A stretch of DNA of 40,065 bases from assembly GCA_009774215.1 (NCBI GenBank), contig VSNH01000014.1, positions 1 through 40,065 of the forward strand, in the 5' to 3' direction. Positions 7,938 to 15,786 of the stretch are shown here, piece by piece. Origin of the DNA: Lachnospiraceae bacterium (lineage in GTDB: Bacteria > Bacillota > Clostridia > Lachnospirales > Lachnospiraceae). Every line of letters starts with the position of its first letter. Position 1 is the first letter of the stretch. The translations under genes were made by a program, and so were the position numbers. The notes under the pieces were generated by a model. That model saw nothing but the letters and a program-made list of their open reading frames with translations. It did no database searches and had not been told where the DNA came from.

Positions 7938-9566
7938 TCACTCGGATGGCTTCCCGATTTCCACACATATCTGCGCCATCACCCGTTTCCCCAGCTCCAT
8001 CGCCTGTTCCGGCGTCTCCCCCGTGGTGATCACATGCCCCAGCCTGTCATTGCTCGATCGCGTCCCCTTCACACGGTCGCCTGGCTTTTTGTAGAGGATG
8101 ATCTCCTCCACACCCTCCAGTCCGTAAAGAGCGTCCGGCACGGTGATCCGGGTAATCACGCCCGCCTGCGCCGCCGCCTGCTGCCCGCTTGACGCTGTCT
8201 CACTGTCTTCGCCGCCCGGTCTGCTGTCCACGGAAGCCAGCATCCCCTCCGCAAGCTGCGGGGCTTCAGACACTCGCGGCGCTCGACAAATGCCAGCTTC
8301 GCCGCCGCCCGGCTCGTTGCTCACGGAAGCCAGCATCCCCTCCGCAAGCTGCGGGGCTTCTGGCTCTCGCGGCACTCGCCAAATGTCGGCTTCGCCGCCG
8401 CTTGGCTCGTTGCTCACGGAAGCCAGCATCCCCTCCGCAAGCTGCGGGGCTTCTGGCTCTCGCGGCACTCGCCAAATGTCGGCTTCGCCGCCGCTTGGCT
8501 CGTTGCTCACGGAAATAAAATGGATTGCCGCACCGCGCTTCCACTTCGGGGTAAGGTCTGGCACTTCCCCTGTCGCCAAAAGCACCGAAGCGCCCACCAT
8601 ATCGATACCCGTCGAGAGCGGCACAAGCCGCGAAGTAATAAAATCGCCGCCCAGTCTTGCTGCCAACTCCACAATCTTCGGCCCATCCTCCGTCACCTTG
8701 ATCTCCACATGGGCGGGCGCATTTTCAATACCGATGGCCCTGACCGCCTGCACCGCCACTTTCCGTATCCGCTCCTGCGTTTCCTCATCCAGCCTGCTCG
8801 GCTCACAGTGTGCCAGCTCCACAAAATAGGGCGGCGGCGTGATAAACTTGTCCGTAATCGTGAGGATATGCGGTTCGCCCTCTATCACCATAATTTCCAC
8901 GCTGACCTCCGGGCCGTGCATGTATTCCTCCACCATAACCGTGCCATTTCGGGCATTTCCCCTGCTGTAGTGGTATATCGCCCTATAATATGCCGCCATT
9001 CTTTCCGCACTCTCTTTGCGTGCAAGCGTCTCATACTCCAGCTGCTCCCCCTGATGCACTTTATAATCCATATGCACCACGCCACGGCTCCCCGCATTGT
9101 CCGCCGGCTTCACGATGCAATCCCCTTCCAGCTTGTCCACCGCCTCGGAAAACGCCTCGTAATCCGCAGCCGCATAGTATTCCGGTATCGGCACCCCGCA
9201 TTCCTTTAAACGGTCTCTCATTTTACTTTTTATGGTGGCGCAGAGCGCGTTCTCATAGGACAGATCCGGCCGCTTTCCCAGCTTTTCGTTGACGTAAGCC
9301 GCCGTCCGCACGGGGCCGTCGCTGGTGGAAGTCATCACCACGTCGGGTCGGTAAATGAGCGCCTGCCGGTAAACCTCGTCCTGATCTAACGTACTCACCA
9401 CAAGCTTTACATCCGCCAGCGCAAAACCCACCGCATTCTCGTCATAATCCACCAGAATAATCTGATAACCCAGCTCTTTCGCTTCTTTTATTGCCGGAAC
9501 CTGCAGCGCACTCGCGCCTAAAATCATCATTTTTTTCTGCTTTTCTTCCACTTCGCTTTTCTCCAC
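7938..9566 (-). CDS. ATP-grasp ligase with expanded in-frame repeat linker
   Basis: The protein has 542 residues. Residues about 12-115 form a pre-ATP-grasp Rossmann domain (MMILGAS, then ILVDYDENA). Residues about 120-335 form the ATP-grasp fold, with DCIVKPADNAGSRGV as the ATP loop and VEIKVTEDGPKIVELAARLGG as the metal site. A C-terminal lobe (about 465-530, GVEEIILYKKPGDRV) completes a carbamoyl-phosphate-synthase/carboxylase-like architecture. Between residues 354 and 446, three tandem copies of a 31-residue unit interrupt the C-terminal part; relatives normally have a short turn there. The enzyme would ligate a carboxylate to an amine, possibly on the nonulosonic acid or its carrier, but its substrate is unknown. 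The GTG start at 9566 lacks a clear ribosome site; GTG at 9551 or ATG at 9530 are alternatives. Confidence 0.75.
   Translation of the reverse strand: MEKSEVEEKQKKMMILGASALQVPAIKEAKELGYQIILVDYDENAVGFALADVKLVVSTLDQDEVYRQALIYRPDVVMTSTSDGPVRTAAYVNEKLGKRPDLSYENALCATIKSKMRDRLKECGVPIPEYYAAADYEAFSEAVDKLEGDCIVKPADNAGSRGVVHMDYKVHQGEQLEYETLARKESAERMAAYYRAIYHYSRGNARNGTVMVEEYMHGPEVSVEIMVIEGEPHILTITDKFITPPPYFVELAHCEPSRLDEETQERIRKVAVQAVRAIGIENAPAHVEIKVTEDGPKIVELAARLGGDFITSRLVPLSTGIDMVGASVLLATGEVPDLTPKWKRGAAIHFISVSNEPSGGEADIWRVPREPEAPQLAEGMLASVSNEPSGGEADIWRVPREPEAPQLAEGMLASVSNEPGGGEAGICRAPRVSEAPQLAEGMLASVDSRPGGEDSETASSGQQAAAQAGVITRITVPDALYGLEGVEEIILYKKPGDRVKGTRSSNDRLGHVITTGETPEQAMELGKRVMAQICVEIGKPSE
8229..8507 (-). 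repeat. Three 93-bp tandem repeats inside the ATP-grasp gene
   Basis: Units span 8229-8321, 8322-8414 and 8415-8507, and a fourth begins and stops at 8508. The second and third copies look identical; the first differs at several positions. The 93-bp period is 31 codons, so the reading frame is kept (residues 354-446). Each unit contains short dyads such as CCGCAAGCTGCGG and a long imperfect stem (CTCGCGGCA...TTGGCTCGTTGC). The same stem occurs near the TnpB-like gene at 38482-38531. Confidence 0.92.
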
Positions 9567-9679
9567 CCAAACGCACCCACACCATAATCTACCGGCATAA
9601 GTCCAATATTTTCCCGCATAAATCCGTCCCCGCCTGACAGCTGATCCCCATCGTCTTTCCCAGCCTCATTAATCGGCAT

Positions 9680-10735
9680 TTACTCCACAAACTTCCAGTC
9701 CATCGGCGTCCCCCGGGAAATATCACAGCGCGCCTTTTTGCCCAGCACCTCCTCATAATACATCGGAGCCATACCGAACGCCGGACGGATAGAACGCAGA
9801 TTTTTTTCCGTGAAAGTCTCTCCCTTTTTGATATCTTCCGTAATAAAGAGGGAGCGTCCCTCCTCCCGGCTTCTCTCCTGCTTTTCCGTCAATTTGTAAG
9901 TCACCCTGCCGAGCGCTTTCTCTACAATACGGATTTCGTCCACCATCTGCTTAAACTCCGCAGGCTCCATGGAAAAGGCTCCGTCAGGCCCGCCGTCCGC
10001 CCTTGAGAGCGTAAAGTGCTTCTCCACCATCCGCGCACCGAGCGCCACTGAGGCAACCGCCACCGCGGAACCCATACTGTGGTCGGAAAGCCCCGTCAGA
10101 CAATCAAACGTCTCCGCCATATGGGGAATCACCCTGACATTCATGTCCTCGTAGGGCGTTGGATAAGTAGCCGTGCATTTCAGAAGTATGATCTGCTCAT
10201 TTCCTTCCTCCCTGCACGTTTTCACCGCCCTCTCAATATCCTCCAGGTAGGCAAGTCCCGTAGCCATGATGACAGGCTTTCCCAGTCTTGCGATCTTACG
10301 AATCAGGGGAATATCCCAAATTTCAGGAGAAGCGATCTTGTAGGCCGGCATGTTCATCTCCTCCATAAAATCCACCGCCGTGAAATCAAAGGGTGAGGAA
10401 AAACAATCCATTCCCAAATCATTGGCCAGCTTCATAAGCTTCGGCTGCCATTCCCACGGCGTATGCGCTTCCTGAAATAATTCATAACAGGTCATGCCGT
10501 CCCAGATCGTTCCCTGCGTGATCCGAAAGTATTCATTATCGCAGTCCATCGTAATGGTGTCCGCCGTGTAGGTCTGCAGCTTCACCGCATCCGCGCCCGC
10601 CTCTTTCGCAGCCCGTATGATCGCTTCCGCCCTGTCGTAGTCCTGCAGATGATTGGCCGACATCTCCGCCACGATGTAGGTCGGCTCTCCCTCCCCAATC
10701 ATGTGGCTGCCGATTTTTATTTTATCTTGTTTCAT
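9680..10735 (-). CDS. pseI: Pseudaminic acid synthase-like (NeuB family)
   Basis: This 351-residue enzyme would condense phosphoenolpyruvate with a 6-deoxy diacetamido-hexose to form a nonulosonic acid. Its NeuB domain includes IVAEMSANH, GADAVKLQTYT, CFSSPFD, YKIASPEI, MATGLA and the metal/PEP site GLSDHSMG, and a C-terminal SAF (antifreeze-like) domain ends the protein (SLFITEDIKKGE to the end). The stretch GTIWDGMTCYELFQEA-TPWEWQ is typical of PseI rather than of sialic or legionaminic synthases, so pseudaminic acid is preferred. The ATG at 10735 follows GGGGAGAG; the open frame runs 46 codons further upstream, but that part is not conserved-looking. PseB, PseC, PseG and PseH are not in the window. 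Confidence 0.85.
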   Translation of the reverse strand: MKQDKIKIGSHMIGEGEPTYIVAEMSANHLQDYDRAEAIIRAAKEAGADAVKLQTYTADTITMDCDNEYFRITQGTIWDGMTCYELFQEAHTPWEWQPKLMKLANDLGMDCFSSPFDFTAVDFMEEMNMPAYKIASPEIWDIPLIRKIARLGKPVIMATGLAYLEDIERAVKTCREEGNEQIILLKCTATYPTPYEDMNVRVIPHMAETFDCLTGLSDHSMGSAVAVASVALGARMVEKHFTLSRADGGPDGAFSMEPAEFKQMVDEIRIVEKALGRVTYKLTEKQERSREEGRSLFITEDIKKGETFTEKNLRSIRPAFGMAPMYYEEVLGKKARCDISRGTPMDWKFVE

Positions 10736-10862
10736 TTTCTCTCCCCGCCAATCAGGCGTCTCTATTCCTTCCCAAATATATCTATATTTTTCAACCACGC
10801 CCTGCCTACAGCGCATGTCATCACTCACAAAATGCACATCCGCTTGCCGCAATGCATTTCTC

Positions 10863-11573
10863 TCACCGCTCACGATTTTCCCGCATCATCCGGAATTTCA
10901 TCTCCGCCAGCGCCAGATCGGACGGATTGTCAATATCCTGCACCTCCGTCTCCGGCACGATAATGGGCAGATAGCCGTCCGGCAGATCGCCCTTGGCCGC
11001 CAGATAGCGCTTCACATGATAACAGTAAAACTGCCCGCTGTCATGGTACACCGGCTCCAAATCCTGCGAACGCTTCATGGCGTTTTCCGGATAGCAGTAC
11101 ACAAGTTTTCCCTCTCGGATCGCCATGCCACGCTGGGGCGGAAACGAGTAGCGCACCACCGGCATCACCCCGGAAGCCCCCTGCTCCACCAGAAGTTCCA
11201 TTGCCTCTCTCAGCTTTTCCGCTGTCACAAAAGGGGCCGTCGGATAAATGCACGCCATATAGTCAAACGTCTCACCCCGCTCCTCAAAGTTACGAAGCAC
11301 TTCCATCAGCACATCGTCCGTGGTGGCAAAGTCCCCCGATGTCTCCTCGCTTCTCATAAAAGGAACCGCCGCTCCCGCATCCCGCGCAATCCGCGCAATC
11401 TCCTCATCGTCGGTAGAGACCATGATTTCACGAAATATGCCCGATTGCAGCGCCGCTTCGATGCCGTATACCAGCATTGGTTTCCCCATAAACTCCCTGA
11501 TATTTTTCCCCGGAATGCGCTTGCTGCCGCCCCGGGCGGTGATGATCGCCACCGCATTTAACTCTGCTCCCAT
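10863..11573 (-). CDS. pseF: Pseudaminic acid cytidylyltransferase-like
   Basis: The 236-residue enzyme would activate a nonulosonic acid with CTP. Near the N-terminus it has the nucleotide-binding ITARGGSKRIPGKNI loop, then MVSTDDEEIA, the MRSEETSGDFATT segment, CIYPTAPFV, and a C-terminal EVQDIDNPSDL metal-binding motif. The YHDSGQFY segment matches the PseF branch of the NeuA family. It starts at an ATG preceded by GGAAAGAG and lies 127 bases upstream of the pseI-like gene. The AAA-ATPase gene ends 72 bases upstream with no terminator visible between them, so these genes probably share a transcript. Confidence 0.87.
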   Translation of the reverse strand: MGAELNAVAIITARGGSKRIPGKNIREFMGKPMLVYGIEAALQSGIFREIMVSTDDEEIARIARDAGAAVPFMRSEETSGDFATTDDVLMEVLRNFEERGETFDYMACIYPTAPFVTAEKLREAMELLVEQGASGVMPVVRYSFPPQRGMAIREGKLVYCYPENAMKRSQDLEPVYHDSGQFYCYHVKRYLAAKGDLPDGYLPIIVPETEVQDIDNPSDLALAEMKFRMMRENRER

Positions 11574-11644
11574 TTCACACTCTCTTTCCTTGTATACAAT
11601 ATCGGCATCTCAAATCGCTGCGGAGAATGCCGCTTTCGCGCTGC

Positions 11645-13231
11645 TCACACAACACCCTCCACGATTGTCTTGTCGCCTGCTTCTATTCTCTTTACTCCAA
11701 TTTCCTTGTTCTTATTGAAATTGAAGCTCAGCATATAGCCCTTGTCTTTATGGTAATAGTCAAGATACTCGGTAAGCTGCTTTTCTCCCCTCTCATTGTA
11801 CTCGTTCCCGTGCCAGATTTTTAACTCTAAAATAAACTGCTCACCCTTATAATCCACAATGACGTCCGTCCGCCTCTCATCCCGCGTCTCGGCCTCGATG
11901 TAATAATTTCCCGTGCCGTTTATGATCGGTTTTAAATAAATAAGGAAAATCTTCCGCCCCTGTTTTTCGATGAATCTCTCATCCTTATCCCCGCAGATTT
12001 CCGTAAAATATTCCACAAATTTTTTGAGGACAAGCTCCATGTCGAGCATTCCGTCTCTGATAAAACCAATCCTGTCGCTGCCGCCCCGGGCGTAGACATC
12101 GCCTCTCGATTCCTCCGCCATAAACAGATTGAGCAGACACATTTCAAACATCCTGTTGGCTATTGTCACATGACCGTTTTCCTCTTTCAAATACCCAAAC
12201 ATAAGCCCAAGATTTATGGATTTTTGCTCAGGGCTGAACGTTATTTTTCTCCCGCGGTATATGATGTCTTCTATCATATCTCGAAGTTCTTTATAAATAT
12301 CGAGCTGCTTGACAAGACTTTCAAACAGCGGCGAGCTTTCTTTCAGTATCATTTCTACCGCCTTCGCCACGCCGTCCTTGGTCCACGCGGACGCCACATC
12401 TCCAAACGCATCATCCTCGGGAAGCTCCTCATCGATACATTTGCATATGGCGGAAACGAGCACCGGATATCCCGAAGTATACTGATAAATTTCATCCGCT
12501 ATCGCAGGGATATCCATACCCGTATGCTGATCCTCCTCATATTCCGCCAGCATGGACGATATCTGTTTCACCGAAAAGCTCATGTCAATATTAAATTTCG
12601 CGGCCACATTCCATGGGCTGTTATACTGATGCTCCGAATCCGGGCGAAGCTTCAGCTTCAAATTTTTGATATCATATACGCCCGCAAGGATTACCGAATG
12701 GAAGATCGGAGTCTTATCTCGCTTTAAATAATAGCTCCGCAACTGTGCCAGAAACTCAATAAACACCTGATTGTTTGACGCGCTGTCTACCTCATCAATC
12801 ATCAGTACAATCGGCTTTCTGCTGTTTCCGCAAACGCCGCTGAGAGTCATAAACATCACCTTTAAACCATATCCGTTTCCCCGGGCAAGCTCTCTTAACG
12901 GTTTTAACAGTTCATCCGCGCCGTCAATGCTGCCAAGTTCACACTCCCTGATGAACACATCCAGAAAAGCAGACGAAAACCTTGCCTCATCCGCGAAGTC
13001 CTCGGTTCCAAGCATCTGAAAATCAAGAGAAACAACAATGTATTCTTCGGACAAATAGTCCTCCAGCGCTTTCAGTGTTGTCGTCTTGCCGTACTGACGC
13101 CCTCTGTTGATGACAAAATAGCTGCCGTAATCAACAAAATTTTGCTTAATCTTTTTCAGCCTGTCATCAAGCCTTACCATGTAATGTCTCTGTGGAGTGC
13201 AGGAACCTGTCACGTTGAATCTGCGTTTCAT
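11645..13231 (-). CDS. AAA-ATPase with C-terminal PD-(D/E)XK nuclease domain (copy 1)
   Basis: The protein has 528 residues. An N-terminal P-loop ATPase shows Walker A GRQYGKTT (44-51) and Walker B IVLMIDEVDS (to residue 150), and a middle helical part follows. The C-terminal domain has D456 and E469-x-K471 in the order of a PD-(D/E)XK nuclease. This corresponds to the AAA-ATPase_like plus PDDEXK_9 family (Pfam PF09820/PF08011), which is abundant in gut Clostridia and Bacteroidetes and has no settled function; defence or mobile-element roles have been suggested. All key residues are present. A clear GGAGG site precedes the ATG, and two promoters lie upstream. It is unexpectedly the first gene of the pseudaminic-acid operon. 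A close paralogue lies at 36456-38048. Confidence 0.88.
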   Translation of the reverse strand: MKRRFNVTGSCTPQRHYMVRLDDRLKKIKQNFVDYGSYFVINRGRQYGKTTTLKALEDYLSEEYIVVSLDFQMLGTEDFADEARFSSAFLDVFIRECELGSIDGADELLKPLRELARGNGYGLKVMFMTLSGVCGNSRKPIVLMIDEVDSASNNQVFIEFLAQLRSYYLKRDKTPIFHSVILAGVYDIKNLKLKLRPDSEHQYNSPWNVAAKFNIDMSFSVKQISSMLAEYEEDQHTGMDIPAIADEIYQYTSGYPVLVSAICKCIDEELPEDDAFGDVASAWTKDGVAKAVEMILKESSPLFESLVKQLDIYKELRDMIEDIIYRGRKITFSPEQKSINLGLMFGYLKEENGHVTIANRMFEMCLLNLFMAEESRGDVYARGGSDRIGFIRDGMLDMELVLKKFVEYFTEICGDKDERFIEKQGRKIFLIYLKPIINGTGNYYIEAETRDERRTDVIVDYKGEQFILELKIWHGNEYNERGEKQLTEYLDYYHKDKGYMLSFNFNKNKEIGVKRIEAGDKTIVEGVV

Positions 13232-13273
13232 ACCGTTACCTCCGTTGTTTCTTCCCCAGCCTATGTTAAAATT

Positions 13274-13302
13274 ATTTTAGCATTGCGGCAAAAATATGTA
13301 AA
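13274..13302 (-). promoter_or_regulatory. Proximal promoter of AAA-ATPase copy 1
   Basis: On the minus strand TTTACA (13297-13302) and TAAAAT (13274-13279) are 17 bases apart, ending about 40 bases before the ATG. The paralogue at 36456-38048 has the same TTTACA-N17 layout. Together with the distal promoter this accounts for the 303 bases between genes at 13232-13534. Confidence 0.65.
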
Positions 13303-13480
13303 TGCTCCCTGCATTGCATGATAGCATCCGCCTCTTGATCTGTCCAAGCGCCATATGCATTCAAAAGGGGCACGTCTCAGTTCCTGCCGTATCTTCTGTT
13401 GTCAGTATAATAGAAAAATCCGACAGAAACTGTCCTGAACGTGCGGAATGCACCTCTGTTAGAATTTCTCTGATGGGTTT

Positions 13481-13509
13481 ATTGTATAGAAATTATTTGG
13501 AAAAGTCAA
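13481..13509 (-). promoter_or_regulatory. Distal strong promoter of the pseudaminic-acid operon
   Basis: On the minus strand TTGACT (13504-13509) and TACAAT (13481-13486) are 17 bases apart, close to consensus. The transcript would carry a leader of over 200 bases. That leader contains small hairpins, including GACAG-AAA-CTGTC at 13422-13434 followed on the minus strand by five T residues, which might act as a weak attenuator. No convincing terminator separates this promoter from the DUF4422 gene that ends at 13535, so the two operons may also be joined by read-through. Confidence 0.65.
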
Positions 13510-13534
13510 CGATGATTTTGAACGGAATAACGTT

Positions 13535-14626
13535 TTATGTCCGCAGTCTGCACGCCCCATGCACCACATTCAGCCGCCCCACATTCTTCATAAAATAGAG
13601 CGTCTCCAGTGTCTCCCCCATATATCCCAGATACCTGTCGCTCCTCTCACTCCCCTTCGGGGCGCTCAGCTCCTCCGTCCGCATCAGAATCGGGAACAGC
13701 CACGCACAGTAATCCCGCAGCACCCTCTTCTTCGCGAGAATCACATTGTAATTATACAGATACCGCTGCGAAAGTATTTCAGGGAAATCCGCCGCGTACT
13801 CAGGCTGTAATTCAGAAAGCGCCCGAAGCAATGCCTGCCAGTCCGCTTCCTTTATGTACCTTTCGTGGTGGGCATGGATGTCCGGCTCATAGGGGAGCGG
13901 GTATGGCAGCACCACATCCACGTCATTGTCCGAAAGCCGCAAAAGATCGTCCTCCGCAAGATCGAACCCCCGCCGGTACTGGCACAGCCCGTAATACTGT
14001 CCCTCCTCACCGTCCGCAGAACCGCCTGTGTCCATTTTGTTCTTCCATATCCAGTAAAGCGCCGTCAGCTCGCAGTAATTTCCGTTTCTGTCCGAGATAT
14101 GCTCTCCGGTGTTGTCCGTAAGGTCGGCCACCCGCCCATCGCAGCAAGCCGCCCCCGCCTGGATCGGAAACACATAATCCGGCAGACTGCCGCTGTCCCT
14201 TAAGGGCCTGTCCACGTGGGATTTTGCCATGTACATTCTGATAAAAGGCATACGGCACCCTACCGGCAGCGCGGAGAGAGGCAGGAACCTCCCAAGCCTC
14301 GCATGGAACAGCTTCATCAGTTCCGCGTGGCGGGCAAAGGTGAGCCGCCTGTGATGACGGAATCCATAGTTTTCCAGTGTCTCCTCGATATCGGGCTGCA
14401 CCTGTTCCGGGGTGGCAATGAGGACTTCCGTCTCCCGCTTTTCCTCCACAGAAAGCCCCTGTGCGTAGGCGGACAGTTCCCGCACGGGGATGCCGCCGAG
14501 GACAGGGGCGTTGCCGTCCATCTTTGTCACGAGGAAGCAGGAGATCTCCCGCTTCGGGTATAAAGTTGTGATTGCTTCGTACACGGCGAGGGCGTAGCCC
14601 TGGGCGCCGTAGATTGCAAGGTTCAT
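13535..14626 (-). CDS. DUF4422 glycosyltransferase-like protein with N-terminal Rossmann module
   Basis: Residues 1 to about 95 form a small Rossmann module beginning NLAIYGAQGYA. The rest is a DUF4422 domain with the NYCELTALYWIWKN and GLCQYRRGF signatures found in capsule and LPS glycosyltransferase genes. Residues near DVDVVLPYP fit the sugar-nucleotide site of a GT-A fold. The length (363) is normal. It starts ten bases after the GT2 gene ends, with AGGAAA upstream of the ATG, and is the last gene of the long glycan operon. Its base composition is GC-rich like the left operon and unlike its upstream neighbour, so the composition boundary falls just before it. Confidence 0.85.
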   Translation of the reverse strand: MNLAIYGAQGYALAVYEAITTLYPKREISCFLVTKMDGNAPVLGGIPVRELSAYAQGLSVEEKRETEVLIATPEQVQPDIEETLENYGFRHHRRLTFARHAELMKLFHARLGRFLPLSALPVGCRMPFIRMYMAKSHVDRPLRDSGSLPDYVFPIQAGAACCDGRVADLTDNTGEHISDRNGNYCELTALYWIWKNKMDTGGSADGEEGQYYGLCQYRRGFDLAEDDLLRLSDNDVDVVLPYPLPYEPDIHAHHERYIKEADWQALLRALSELQPEYAADFPEILSQRYLYNYNVILAKKRVLRDYCAWLFPILMRTEELSAPKGSERSDRYLGYMGETLETLYFMKNVGRLNVVHGACRLRT

Positions 14627-14636
14627 AAGAAATTTC

Positions 14637-15779
14637 CTAAGCCTTTCTAAACTCTTCTGAAAACCACAATATTTTCCTATTGTCTATCCCCATATGCACT
14701 AAATACTTCCTAATCGATTCTGCTATACTCTGTACTGTGTTTGCAATTAGAATAAAATCGTAATCCACCGCCACTCCTATTTCGTCCGGCGCGAACACCT
14801 CAAATCCCGTTTCCTGGTACGATTTATACTTTTTATCCACCCACAGCACAATATCAATTTCCCGTTTTTGTACTAAATATCTATACATTTTTTGTCCCAA
14901 TACACCCGCACCATAAATAATCACCCTGCTCCCCGGTCGTATCCCGCCATAAGGAACCAATATGTCCTCATCAAACAACGCTATCTGATTCATAAACAGC
15001 AAGTATTTTTTATATTGTTGCAGCTGCGATTCCAGGATTTCCCATACATTTTTGTTTTTGAATGCTTTCTCCAAATGTTCGAAAAGCAATCCGTATATAT
15101 CTTCTTTATCTTCTCGTTCCTTTTTAGTCATGCTGTTCGGATGTTGTACATAATGATACGCACAAACATCCAAAACGACTATCTTTTCCGCCTCCAACAC
15201 ACTGGGGTAGACAACTGCCGCATCTTCTCCAATAACGATACGATCATCAACGCACATCTGCGTCTTCCTAAGAATTTCTCTTTTAAATAACTTTGTAACC
15301 ATATGCGGCTGAATGCCGTATTCAAAAAAACGCCCTGAGTAAAGTAACGTCGGAAGAAGCAGCTCCCTTGTATATACCCCTGTCGGGAAGTTATCCTTTA
15401 CCTTTCTGCTATCCTCCCCTATATCATGCAAGTGACCTGCCAAAACCATTTCCGCACCTGTTTTTTCCTGTGCCAATACCATCTTTTCGTAATAGTCAGG
15501 TTCTATCCAGTCATCGCTGTCAACATAACCCACAAATTCTCCTGTTGCCGCTTCAAGCCCGGCCTTCCTTGCTGAGACAAGTCCACCGTTTTCCTTATGG
15601 ATCACTTTCACACGGCAGTCTGTCACCGCGTATTCGTCGCAGGCTTTACCGCAAAGATACGAAGAGCCATCATCCACAAGTATAACTTCCAAATTCCTAT
15701 AGGTCTGATTTAAAATACTCCCGATACACTGTTCTAAATACTCTGATGTATTATAGATTGGCACAATTACGCTGATCAT
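14637..15779 (-). CDS. GT2 glycosyltransferase with C-terminal Rossmann module
   Basis: The protein has 380 residues. Residues 1 to about 220 are a family 2 transferase: SVIVPIYN, ILVDDGS, NGGLVSARKAGLEAA and the metal-binding DSDD at 87-90. Residues about 281-380 form the recurring Rossmann module (RVIIYGAGVLGQKMY, then VLWVDKK and FILIANT). It is cytoplasmic, with no membrane segment. The enzyme would add a sugar from a nucleotide donor; which sugar is unknown. GAGGTGA precedes the ATG. It is the first clearly A/T-rich gene when moving right from the GC-rich flank. Confidence 0.88.
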   Translation of the reverse strand: MISVIVPIYNTSEYLEQCIGSILNQTYRNLEVILVDDGSSYLCGKACDEYAVTDCRVKVIHKENGGLVSARKAGLEAATGEFVGYVDSDDWIEPDYYEKMVLAQEKTGAEMVLAGHLHDIGEDSRKVKDNFPTGVYTRELLLPTLLYSGRFFEYGIQPHMVTKLFKREILRKTQMCVDDRIVIGEDAAVVYPSVLEAEKIVVLDVCAYHYVQHPNSMTKKEREDKEDIYGLLFEHLEKAFKNKNVWEILESQLQQYKKYLLFMNQIALFDEDILVPYGGIRPGSRVIIYGAGVLGQKMYRYLVQKREIDIVLWVDKKYKSYQETGFEVFAPDEIGVAVDYDFILIANTVQSIAESIRKYLVHMGIDNRKILWFSEEFRKA

Positions 15780-15786
15780 GTCACTA

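Noticed and set aside
8143..8829. 228-codon plus-strand frame, repetitive Ser/Ala/Pro-rich
   Set aside because: It is the antisense shadow of the ATP-grasp gene. The tandem repeat has no stops in several frames, so long frames arise on both strands.
10701..11561. 286-codon plus-strand frame across the PseF/PseI-like genes
   Set aside because: Antisense to two genes with clear catalytic motifs; the product is His/Arg-rich without a fold.
13481..13509. Flagellar sigma-28 promoter, considered because pseudaminic acid often modifies flagellin
   Set aside because: The boxes are TTGACT-N17-TACAAT, a vegetative promoter; the TAAA-N15-GCCGATAA pattern is not present.
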